Assembly (NCBI GenBank): GCA_029242745.1
Contig: JAQWTI010000005.1
Coordinates: 1-64,000 of the forward strand
DNA from: Acidimicrobiales bacterium
GTDB taxonomy: Bacteria; Actinomycetota; Acidimicrobiia; Acidimicrobiales; MedAcidi-G1
DNA: 64,000 nt
Direction of reading: 5' to 3'
Position 1 is the stretch's first letter. Each line of letters opens with the position of its first letter. Shown here in pieces: positions 55,462 to 63,188 of this stretch. The notes under the pieces were generated by a model. That model saw only the letters and a program-made list of their open reading frames with translations. It was not told where the DNA came from and made no database searches. Made by a program: the position numbers and the translations under genes.

Positions 55462-57060
55462 TCACAGCACCCTTTTTTGCCCAACTTCTTCCGCCTTGCT
55501 AAAGGCCATGTAGGTGAGTACCGACAAGAGAACGATAATTACTGCCGCTCCCCAAGCACGCGGCATGTCTTGAGCACCGTTCGCTAAGGCAAACATCCAG
55601 CCCAGGCCAGCTTGGCCGGTCAAGTACTCACCCAGGATTGCAGCGACAAACGCTACAGACGAAGTTAAACGTACAACCGTTAGAAAATTGGGAACAGCTG
55701 ACGGAATAGCCAGATACCTCAACCTCTTCGCCTTACTGGTTCCCATCGCAGTGAACAGGTCATTAGCACCTGCTGGAACCGCCCGTAAGCCTGCACTAAC
55801 CAAAACAAAGGTTGGGAACATCGAAACCAAGGCCGCTATCAGCACCTCAGTTGTTCTCGAGTATCCAAACACTCGCGCAAGTATGGGAACAATTGCCACA
55901 AGTGGAACAGAGTAAAGCATGATCATTGGACCACCAAAGAGGCTCTGTAAAAAAGTGGCAAACCAACTACACAAAGCAACAACACAGCCCACAATTGTTC
56001 CAACAATTAATCCAATTACCGCAAACTGAACTGTCTGCAGGGAAGCAACTAAGTAAAGATTTGATTCACTAAACAGATCTCTTAATACCGAGATTGGACT
56101 GGGGGCCACGATTGGACTGACGTCCCAAACCGATACGGCGTACTGCCAAAATCCTATTACTGCAAGGATAGGCCAGCCATGAAGGAGCGCATTTCCTACA
56201 GATCTAAACGCCGCAAGAACTCTGTCGACTCCCGTCGTAATATTGCGACGACCGACACGCTTTACACCAGTACTGTCCGCAAGTTCGTTGCTAACTTGGT
56301 AGTCCTGGCCAACTAAAGCAACTTCCACCACAGCGAATAGCCCATATATGGCTACTGATGCTCCAGCCGCAAGAAGAGCTGCAGCCCACAATCGTAAGGT
56401 CATGTAGTTCTGCAAAGCCGACACCATGACCAGACCAAGGCCGGGATGTGTCGTCCCGAACCACTCACCGAATACTGCGCCAAACATGGCAGCCGGCGCA
56501 CCTAGTTTTGCCGCGTACACAATTGACGGTATTGCAACTCGACACTCTAGACGCCGAAATGTTGTGAGCCGTCTAGCACCAAGTGTATTAAATAAGTCTA
56601 AATGTGCTTTCTCAACTCGTCTTAGCCCAGAACTTATTGTTACAAAACTTGAAAAGAATACTGCCAATATTGCAAATACAACAGGTGTAGCAGAAGACGA
56701 TATTACCATAACCGTAAGGGGGCCAATGGCTATCCACGGTATAGAATTCAACAATGTCGCCAATCGACCAATGCTTCGATTCAGGGGCTTTATTAATAGA
56801 CCTGCAACAGATAAACCAACGCCTGCTAATAGGCCCCACGCAAATCCTTGTACTGCATTCCATACTGTAATTTTTGTTGCTCTGCCCAGGAAACTCCAGT
56901 CACTTCCGATCGTGGTCATCACATCAATGAGCGGTGGCCACCCACGACCTAAAATTTCGTATCTACCAACTAGTTCTGCACCCAATGCAAGAAGGAATAT
57001 GCCGACTGCACCAGCTAATCCATCTCGCAGCTTTACCAAGCGTTTTAGGCCCTCTAGCAT
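55462..57060 (-). CDS. Double-length ABC transporter permease (SsuC/TauC/ThiX-like, two fused permease domains)
   Basis: A 532-residue membrane protein with two BPD_transp_1-type permease domains in tandem (about 60-265 and 310-525), each with an EAA-like loop (LGARRLTTFRRLECRVAIPS and MGTSKAKRLRYLAIPSAVPN). This matches NitT/TauT-family permeases, duplicated and fused so one chain could form the whole channel. The usual ATPase and periplasmic binding protein are not adjacent. The start shares one base with the GST stop (TAATG), making it the last gene of the Rieske operon. A role in uptake of the demethylation substrate is a reasonable inference. Confidence 0.85.
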   Translation of the reverse strand: MLEGLKRLVKLRDGLAGAVGIFLLALGAELVGRYEILGRGWPPLIDVMTTIGSDWSFLGRATKITVWNAVQGFAWGLLAGVGLSVAGLLIKPLNRSIGRLATLLNSIPWIAIGPLTVMVISSSATPVVFAILAVFFSSFVTISSGLRRVEKAHLDLFNTLGARRLTTFRRLECRVAIPSIVYAAKLGAPAAMFGAVFGEWFGTTHPGLGLVMVSALQNYMTLRLWAAALLAAGASVAIYGLFAVVEVALVGQDYQVSNELADSTGVKRVGRRNITTGVDRVLAAFRSVGNALLHGWPILAVIGFWQYAVSVWDVSPIVAPSPISVLRDLFSESNLYLVASLQTVQFAVIGLIVGTIVGCVVALCSWFATFLQSLFGGPMIMLYSVPLVAIVPILARVFGYSRTTEVLIAALVSMFPTFVLVSAGLRAVPAGANDLFTAMGTSKAKRLRYLAIPSAVPNFLTVVRLTSSVAFVAAILGEYLTGQAGLGWMFALANGAQDMPRAWGAAVIIVLLSVLTYMAFSKAEEVGQKRVL

Positions 57061-57701
57061 TAGGTCAATATCCCCGCCTCGAGCACGCCTGCCATTAAAG
57101 TGAATCTTGGCAGACGACGAAATCGATCAGTCCATCGCCGAATGGCTGGATAAGAAACACGATTCACGCCTCCCTCTTCTGACAAAATAACATCAGGAAA
57201 CAGAACTAGGTCAGCAAGTGTTGGCGCTTCAGCCGAACAGACCCAATTTAGATTTCTCTGCTCCTGAAACCAAAGGTGCTCATCAAGCGTCCTAAATAGC
57301 CGATGTGCCCCTGCACGGCAGGCGTCGATATCGAATTCGTAGCCGAGACTGTCATGCAATCGGGCAGCAGACGCAGTGTTCGTTGTGCCCTCTGCAAACA
57401 TCATCCACTGGGCAGTTTCACCCAGAAGTGAGGGCTGTTCAACTGGGTACCAACTGTTCAAAGTATCATGTTTAGTAGCAAGGTAAATAAGAATGGCGTT
57501 GGCATCACGAAGAACATAACCATCGTCATCGATCACAGGAATATGGCCTAGCGGGTTCACTTCCTTGAACCATTCAGATTTATGTTCCCATCCGGGAAAG
57601 AAATCAATCGGATGCAACTGGTGCGATATTGATAAAAAATTAAGTAATAACCGTACCTTGTAGCAGTTGACAGATAACTCATAATCGTAAAGGGTCACCA
57701 T
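57060..57701 (-). CDS. Glutathione S-transferase-like protein (NdmE-like)
   Basis: A 213-residue GST-fold protein: MVTLYDYELSVNCYKVRLLLNFL (thioredoxin-fold start), NPLGHIPVIDDDGYVLRDANAILIYLA, and C-terminal helices with AEAPTLADLVLFPDVIL. It sits 10 bases after the NdmD-like reductase gene. In Pseudomonas methylxanthine degraders, NdmE is a GST-like protein needed structurally for the NdmC-NdmD N7-demethylase complex; this gene holds the same place in the operon. Actinobacteria usually use mycothiol rather than glutathione, so a structural role is more likely than glutathione transfer (inference). Confidence 0.82.
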   Translation of the reverse strand: MVTLYDYELSVNCYKVRLLLNFLSISHQLHPIDFFPGWEHKSEWFKEVNPLGHIPVIDDDGYVLRDANAILIYLATKHDTLNSWYPVEQPSLLGETAQWMMFAEGTTNTASAARLHDSLGYEFDIDACRAGAHRLFRTLDEHLWFQEQRNLNWVCSAEAPTLADLVLFPDVILSEEGGVNRVSYPAIRRWTDRFRRLPRFTLMAGVLEAGILT

Positions 57702-57711
57702 TAGCTGGTCC

Positions 57712-59457
57712 TTAAATATCTAGAACGAGTCGGTCTGAGTGAGAGCGCGACACGCAGGTCATGATTCTGGTGCCTGCCTCATGCTCAGTTTCATTGAGAT
57801 AGACATCTTGGTGGTTCGGCTCCCCTTCCAATAACCCCACCTCACAAGTACCGCAAGCCCCTTGCTCACATGATGATGCGAGGGCCACCCCGTTCTCGCG
57901 AAGAACGTCAAGAATCGTGCTGCCGCTATCAACAGAGAGAGTCATCCCCGAACGTGCTAGATGGATTTCAAAGGCCGAGAACTCGTCAAGAATTATTTCA
58001 TTCTTGAAGTATTCAAAGTGAACGGCCTCAGGTGGCCACCCCAGACTCATAGCAGTCTCGCGAATCATGCTGATCATCGCAGGAGGCCCACAGGCATAGA
58101 CCTGACTGAGGTGATCGTATGAACCGAGAGTCTCCACTACTCGCTGCTCTGTCTCCGCTGGACTTAATCCCAAATGAGTCTTTAATTGATCTCCGAATTG
58201 GGCGAACCTCTCTTGAAAGGCCAAGTGTTCACTTGACTGCACAAAATAGTGCAAGATAAAACTGAGATCAGTTCGTTCAAGCGCTTGTGCCATTGCCAGT
58301 AGTGGTGTTAACCCAATACCGCCAGCAAATAGAAGGGTCTGCGGAGTATCTCTACGAAGGCGGAAATTGTTGTGAGGGCCTGAGAGCAAAAGCTGGTCAC
58401 CCTCGTGAAGCTCTTCATGGAGGAATTTCGAACCACCTCGCGAATTTTGCTCCAACTTCACCCCAATCTGGTACCGATCTTGCTCTCCAGGCCCATTGAT
58501 CAGCGAATACTGGCGACTTAACCCATTTGGAAGGTGCAGGTCAACATGAGCCCCAGGCTGGAATGTAGGAAGCCCCCCTTCTACCGGGCGGAGTTCGAAA
58601 CCAACAATGTCTATTGCAGTCAGCCACCGCTTACTCACTACGACTTCCATCTCGCTCACTCTTGAGCCAGCGCCCTGTGAAACTTGATGCGCGTGCGTGT
58701 CATCAGTATCTAACCAACGCCCCATATCCACAGAAATACTTGACTCAACTTCTTCGCGAAACTTTGCTAGCTGAGTGTTGAGACTCAGGAGCCAATCCAA
58801 CCGGCTTTCTTTTTTGGGTGCAGGAGTCACCAAGCCATGAATGACTGTCTTTTTGTCATCAAATGGTTGAAGCATGAGATGAACAGAGAACGAACTATTT
58901 GAGGTCCGATATTTGTAGGAATATGGCTCACCTACAGCGGGAGCATATTTATGCTTTTGGACCTGGTCATCGGTACCTTCGCCAAGGTTGAACTCGCAAT
59001 TTTGTAGGTGCTTCTGGACTTCTTCAAGCGGGACATCAAGTGGGAGACTCCGCAGGACTAGTGGCTCATCATCATTGGTCAACTCAACAACCAACTGGTC
59101 GGAACACTGCTCCAGCGCACTCCATACAAACCCGTGGCGTACAAAGGACGGGTAAACCCGATTGCAAATAGTTCGAGCAGGAGAATTGGATGGATGGGCT
59201 GGTATGTAGGTGCACCCTGCGGTCTGATTCGCATAGCGCCACCCGTGATAGGCACACACCAACTCTGCGCCATCGTTTATCCCAACCGAAAGCCGAGACC
59301 CTCGGTGCAGGCAACGATTTTCCCATACATTTACGTAACCATCATCAGCCTGCCAAACAACTAACTCGTGGCCAAACAATTCAGTTTGGAACACATGTCG
59401 TTCCCGAAGATCTTTGATCGATGCGACCGGGTACCACTCAGCGATTCCCTTTGCCAT
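57712..59457 (-). CDS. NdmD-like Rieske oxygenase reductase with extra N-terminal Rieske domain
   Basis: Three-part redox protein of 581 residues. N-terminal Rieske domain: C49-x-H51 in ENRCLHRGSRL and C68-x2-H71 in LVCAYHGWRY. Middle FNR-type flavin/NAD(P)H domain (about 230-480): RQYSLINGPGEQDRYQIGV, LFAGGIGLTPLLAMAQAL. C-terminal plant-type [2Fe-2S] ferredoxin: SSCEQGACGTCEVGLL then MTCVSRS. Ordinary Rieske reductases lack the first domain; the extra Rieske domain and the length are hallmarks of NdmD. The start is ATG 59457, overlapping the oxygenase stop by one base; a TTG just before is less likely. It should pass electrons from NADH to the two oxygenases upstream. Confidence 0.88.
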   Translation of the reverse strand: MAKGIAEWYPVASIKDLRERHVFQTELFGHELVVWQADDGYVNVWENRCLHRGSRLSVGINDGAELVCAYHGWRYANQTAGCTYIPAHPSNSPARTICNRVYPSFVRHGFVWSALEQCSDQLVVELTNDDEPLVLRSLPLDVPLEEVQKHLQNCEFNLGEGTDDQVQKHKYAPAVGEPYSYKYRTSNSSFSVHLMLQPFDDKKTVIHGLVTPAPKKESRLDWLLSLNTQLAKFREEVESSISVDMGRWLDTDDTHAHQVSQGAGSRVSEMEVVVSKRWLTAIDIVGFELRPVEGGLPTFQPGAHVDLHLPNGLSRQYSLINGPGEQDRYQIGVKLEQNSRGGSKFLHEELHEGDQLLLSGPHNNFRLRRDTPQTLLFAGGIGLTPLLAMAQALERTDLSFILHYFVQSSEHLAFQERFAQFGDQLKTHLGLSPAETEQRVVETLGSYDHLSQVYACGPPAMISMIRETAMSLGWPPEAVHFEYFKNEIILDEFSAFEIHLARSGMTLSVDSGSTILDVLRENGVALASSCEQGACGTCEVGLLEGEPNHQDVYLNETEHEAGTRIMTCVSRSHSDRLVLDI

Positions 59458-60386
59458 CAAAAAATCTCACTACAAGGTTCTGAATCTCGCTGAGTGTTAT
59501 CCCGGATTACTCCGTAAGAGATTCCAAGCTCAGTCAACCAACGCCGATACTGGATAGAGGTCTTGTCAGCCGTAATCGGTGTTTCCGCTCTGGACCCCAG
59601 GGGCAATCGTTTTGGAACTTGATTCTCAAGGATTGGCTTGTCTTGGCCAAAAATGATCGCTTGAAATCTCTTGATCGTTGCATCATCATTCGTTTCATCC
59701 AGGAGCGAAAGAAACTGGTGAGCACACGCTCGCACCTCAGTCATCGGCTGAACAAAAATGCCGATGACATCAAATCTTTTTGGATCAACCGGGCTGGTCT
59801 TATAGAGGAGCGGACAGAAGGGGTGAGCTAACCGGTAGGTGTACTTCGTCACCTGACCATCTGTTGCAGAAACTGCGGCTATCGGCTGATAAAACTCGCA
59901 ACCAGTTGCCCATATCTCTCTATCGTCAAAGGTGACCGAATAGTCCTTAACTTCGGTATACGGCTGTTCGCCCAAATATCCCTCGTGGACAAAAGGAAAA
60001 TGGGCAAGATCAAGAAAATTTTCAACTGTGCGGCCAGCAGAGGTATGAACCCGGAAACTACCGCTGTTCTCAGACCAGCGATCCGTTTCATGAAACTCAG
60101 GAATATCGAAAAGCCGTTCTGGCGGTGCCCCCAAACTTGTCCATACAAATCCAAAGGCCTCCCTAACTGGGAGAGAGACCTCTCTACCCTGATTGAACAC
60201 TTGGCCATGCACCATCGGGGCCATGAACTCTTTAATAGAAATTTCTTCGCCCTCTTGCCCTGAAACAACAAGCATCTGCCCGAGCAGTTGGGTACTAACC
60301 GGACCACGTTCCCGAACGTCGGGTATAGCTGCTACCGGATGCCAGAGGTCGAGTAGCGCAGCGTCTTCACATCTGGCAGCAAACAT
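59457..60386 (-). CDS. Rieske-less oxygenase catalytic subunit (NdmC-like N-demethylase)
   Basis: A 309-residue protein with the catalytic domain of a Rieske non-heme iron oxygenase but no Rieske site. The mononuclear iron motif NFLDLAHFPFVH (about 123-134, His129 and His134) is intact, and IFGQDKPILENQ near the C-terminus probably holds the Asp ligand. The N-terminal part (WHPVAAIPDVRERG ... GFVWTSLG) keeps the outline of a Rieske fold, but both the CxH and CxxH ligand pairs are missing. That is the NdmC condition, where the cluster is supplied by the Rieske domain of NdmD. ATG 60386 with GGAGG 6 bases upstream decides the start. It should remove N-methyl groups (N7 in Pseudomonas). Confidence 0.84.
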   Translation of the reverse strand: MFAARCEDAALLDLWHPVAAIPDVRERGPVSTQLLGQMLVVSGQEGEEISIKEFMAPMVHGQVFNQGREVSLPVREAFGFVWTSLGAPPERLFDIPEFHETDRWSENSGSFRVHTSAGRTVENFLDLAHFPFVHEGYLGEQPYTEVKDYSVTFDDREIWATGCEFYQPIAAVSATDGQVTKYTYRLAHPFCPLLYKTSPVDPKRFDVIGIFVQPMTEVRACAHQFLSLLDETNDDATIKRFQAIIFGQDKPILENQVPKRLPLGSRAETPITADKTSIQYRRWLTELGISYGVIRDNTQRDSEPCSEIF

Positions 60387-60439
60387 CCAAGCCTCCAAAC
60401 TGAGCTTTTGAATTTGTATATATGAGATTCATGCTCAAC

Positions 60440-61507
60440 TCAGTTCTCTGGTAACGAGTCAAAGACCCTTGCATGTACGTCCATCTCTGAACGAAGTTTC
60501 TGGAACTGGGCGATGAAATCTCGCTGCATCTTTTTCTTGGAGACTTCATCAAGCCAACTACTCTCAACTGCAGCGATAGATAGGTCTTCGAGGTCATCTA
60601 ACCCGTAGCCAAAAGCATCTTGGACACGAACAAACTCATCAGCAAGATCAATTCTGAACATCTCTGCATTGTCAGAATTAATTGAGACAAGAACCCCATG
60701 TTCTCGCATGCTTGGCACGGGATGCTCCGACAAACTGTCCAAGAGGCCTATCTCTACATTCGAAGTTGGACAGGCAGTCACGGGAATCTGTCGTTCAACA
60801 ACTTCTCTGGTCAAATCCTCATCGTCTAGTAGGTGAAAACCGTGGTCGATGCGCTCAATTCCGAGTTCTCTCACTCCTACAGCGATGTCTGAAACAGGCC
60901 CTTCTTCGCTGAGATGCATGGTGGTCTTAAAGCCGCTTTGACGAGCAAAATTGAAGGGCTCAGCAAAGGCACCAAGATCAATACCAAACTCACCTGCATC
61001 TCCGCCGATTCCGACCAGAACCTCACGATCACAGGTAAGAGCCATTCCAATTAACTCTTGGGCAGAGTCTGCCCCTGAGGGCTTATCAATATCCATAATG
61101 AGCTTGCACTCAATTCCAAAATCTTTACGAGCTTCATTTACCCCCGCCGTCAGGCCCTGCCAGATCGTTTGAAATGCAACACCCCGCCGCAACGCAAAAG
61201 TCGGAGAAAAAAACATCTCTCGATACCGGACGCCTGCAAGATTGGCAAGTTCCAGGGACTCATAGGTCACACGCTCAAAGTCTTCAGAACGAACTAAACA
61301 TCGACAGACAAGTTCGTACACAGCTATAAAGTCCTCTAGACCCTCGTAGACATAGAGGTCAGAAGGATCCGCTACCGGCAGTTGAACTTCGTTATTTTTC
61401 GCCAGACTTGCGAGAGTCGTAGGTCTTGCAGCACCTTCGACGTGGACGTGTAGTTCAACTTTGGGAAGTGCCCGAATGTGGTCTTGGCTTGCTAACTCAG
61501 CCACCAT
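60440..61507 (-). CDS. Adenosine/adenine deaminase family protein
   Basis: Purine deaminase fold of the adenosine deaminase family, 355 residues. Metal and catalytic motifs: KVELHVHVEGA (HxH at 20-22), TTMHLSEEG (His and Glu), RIDHGFHLL and SINSDNAEMF. The last motif usually reads SxDDP; the second Asp is Asn here, so substrate preference may differ. AREMFFSP-type strand (VRYREMFFSPTFALRRG) is typical. It sits between the two Rieske oxygenase genes (9 and 53 bases). It could deaminate adenine, adenosine or an N-methylated adenine derivative (inference). Confidence 0.86.
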   Translation of the reverse strand: MVAELASQDHIRALPKVELHVHVEGAARPTTLASLAKNNEVQLPVADPSDLYVYEGLEDFIAVYELVCRCLVRSEDFERVTYESLELANLAGVRYREMFFSPTFALRRGVAFQTIWQGLTAGVNEARKDFGIECKLIMDIDKPSGADSAQELIGMALTCDREVLVGIGGDAGEFGIDLGAFAEPFNFARQSGFKTTMHLSEEGPVSDIAVGVRELGIERIDHGFHLLDDEDLTREVVERQIPVTACPTSNVEIGLLDSLSEHPVPSMREHGVLVSINSDNAEMFRIDLADEFVRVQDAFGYGLDDLEDLSIAAVESSWLDEVSKKKMQRDFIAQFQKLRSEMDVHARVFDSLPEN

Positions 61508-61516
61508 ATGCGCCTT

Positions 61517-62539
61517 TCACTTGCTCACCGTTTGGACTACATCTATCAATATCCTTCGCATCTCGAGAGTGAGTCGATCTGCCTTCGTGTGAACCTCGTA
61601 GCGTTGATCAAGCGGAATGGCTTTCACGTGGCACCTTTCAAGCAGTGCTTTGTCTTCGGCACCTACCGCCAACTGAAACTTCGTTGCCTCGATTCGTGCA
61701 TCAGCAGTGTCTTCAATATCGTTTCGATAGTTGGTGCAAAAAAGCCGGGTTGTTGAAGCATTGACAGGTTGGTGGGCAAAACTGATCGCCAGTACAGCAC
61801 CCTCATCGGCATAGTCGATGTAAATATAAACATGGTGTGGAGGTGTGAAAACAAAAAGATCATTACGTTCGATCGAAGTGAACTCACCGTCGACACCCAT
61901 CGAATCAGATAAAGCCTTAGTCGTGTGCGAATACTGGACTCGAACAGAATGCTCTGATCGCTCCACTTCGTAATCAGCTACTTGCTCATCATCCGTTACT
62001 CCAAATGTTTCAAGGTGCAGGAAAGGGAAATGGGCAAGATCTAGGAAGTTGTCGGCCATCTGGGCGGCACCTGCATTCCACTCCCAAGGTTCAAGTGGGC
62101 AATTCACAAAATTCGGGTCATTGTGCTCCGGAACCTCTGGAAGCCCGACAAGTGGTGGCTCAGGGGCCAGCCAGACCAAGCCCAGGTGGTCTTGGATGTC
62201 AACAGCCATCTGGCAGTTCGCCCGAGGTGGAATTGGAAGAGAGGGTGACTGTGCTGGGATCCGCACGCACGTGCCATCCATCGCATAGCGGTAACCGTGA
62301 TAGCCGCACTGAAGAGTTCCATCAACGACAGATCCTGCGCTAAGAGAAGCCAATCGGTGTGGACACGTATCTGGAAAAGCAGCCAGTTCACCATTGATGC
62401 GAACCACGCACCAGAACTCACCTAGGAGTTCCACCTGCAGCGGAACCCCCTCCTTCGCCTCCTCTGATCTAGCAACTGGATGCCAGCAATTTCGCAAGGC
62501 TGGGTGCTCGTTATCGAGCCATACCGTTTCTTTCTCCAT
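61517..62539 (-). CDS. Rieske non-heme iron oxygenase (NdmA/NdmB-like N-demethylase)
   Basis: Terminal oxygenase of 340 residues. Rieske site: C59-P-H61 in DTCPHRLASL and C78-x2-H81 in LQCGYHGYRY. Mononuclear iron site: ADNFLDLAHFPFLHLETFG. C-terminal GAEDKALLERC with the candidate Asp ligand. NdmA/NdmB of methylxanthine degraders and other VanA-type N- or O-demethylases share this layout. ATG 62539 is preceded by AGGGGAT about 8 bases upstream; an upstream in-frame start would add 17 residues without such a site. It opens an operon of six genes running to 55462. It would act with the NdmD-like reductase, releasing formaldehyde. Confidence 0.87.
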   Translation of the reverse strand: MEKETVWLDNEHPALRNCWHPVARSEEAKEGVPLQVELLGEFWCVVRINGELAAFPDTCPHRLASLSAGSVVDGTLQCGYHGYRYAMDGTCVRIPAQSPSLPIPPRANCQMAVDIQDHLGLVWLAPEPPLVGLPEVPEHNDPNFVNCPLEPWEWNAGAAQMADNFLDLAHFPFLHLETFGVTDDEQVADYEVERSEHSVRVQYSHTTKALSDSMGVDGEFTSIERNDLFVFTPPHHVYIYIDYADEGAVLAISFAHQPVNASTTRLFCTNYRNDIEDTADARIEATKFQLAVGAEDKALLERCHVKAIPLDQRYEVHTKADRLTLEMRRILIDVVQTVSK

Positions 62540-62728
62540 ATCTAATCCCCTAAGCAATTCGAGTTGATTAAGCGAAGCCGATTTCCTCACACCAATTCCC
62601 GCAGTGCCTCACAGCCCCCGTTGGGTCAAGTCTCCAGGAGTCGGTTTTCTCACCGGACAACTTTCCGTAGTCCACTCCGCTCCAGCGCATGGTCGAACCC
62701 AAACTAAACAACAACCCGTTCATAGCAG

Positions 62729-63187
62729 TCATTCTGATTCCGAGGCTCGTGTAACTTCAACCAATAGATCTGATTCCAGAGCGTCAAGCATCACTCCAAT
62801 TTCAGACAAGTAAGTCTCCGAATCAGACTGCTCCGCTACCCGCTCATCCAGTACATGAATAACTGGCAATCCAAGAGACACTCCAGCCAGCGGACCTGCA
62901 TAACTGGGGTCTCCATTTGTAACCGTTTGAGTCACGATCTCTGTACTGTCACGATCGGGCGTGCCCAAAACAACGACGACATTATCCTCACCATTTTCTT
63001 GAACGGTCTCAAGAATCTTTGTTTGATCATCCAGATCAACAGCTCCAGCAGACGTTCAAACAAAGCACTGGGTAAAGGACACCACTTCTCGTGCACCCGC
63101 CGATCTGGCTATCGCTGCAATGGCCGGCCCAGGAATACCGTCACGCTCACCTATAGCAATAATGCACTTTCCACTCAACTCTGTCAT
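62729..63187 (-). CDS. grdA: Glycine/sarcosine/betaine reductase selenoprotein A, with in-frame TGA for selenocysteine
   Basis: Selenoprotein A of the Grd reductase complex, which carries a carboxymethyl group on selenium. Read through one TGA (complement of 63056-63058), the frame gives 152 residues: it begins MTELSGKCIIAIGERDGIPG, then TQCFVUTSAGAVDLDDQ with Sec at residue 44, and the conserved QTVTNGDPSYAGPLAGVSLG in the second half. The C-F-V-U motif and Sec44 position match clostridial GrdA. Without readthrough only a 79-residue fragment from the next start would be seen. ATG 63187 lies one base after the grdC stop. A candidate SECIS hairpin follows the TGA. The complex makes acetyl phosphate from glycine, or from sarcosine or betaine with other B subunits. 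Confidence 0.93.
63021..63040 (-). other. Candidate bacterial SECIS hairpin of grdA
   Basis: Beginning 16 bases after the TGA, arms GTTGATC and GATCAAAC pair (7 pairs with one bulged A) around a 5-base loop TGGAT. Size and distance from the Sec codon suit the bacterial SECIS element read by SelB. Bacterial SECIS sequences vary, so this is a structural match only. Confidence 0.55.
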
Positions 63188-63188
63188 G

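Noticed and set aside
59457-60386. Rieske-less oxygenase as a truncated or decayed gene
   Set aside because: It has its own good ribosome-binding site, an intact iron site and overlaps the reductase gene; the missing Rieske site is replaced by the one on the reductase, as in NdmC/NdmD.
62660-62728. tRNA-like TTCGA loop between grdA and the oxygenase gene, considered as a possible tRNA-Sec
   Set aside because: No matching T-stem, acceptor stem or anticodon arm could be drawn.
62729-63187. grdA as a pseudogene broken by a stop codon
   Set aside because: The stop is TGA at the family Sec position, both halves are conserved and in frame, and no other disruption is present.
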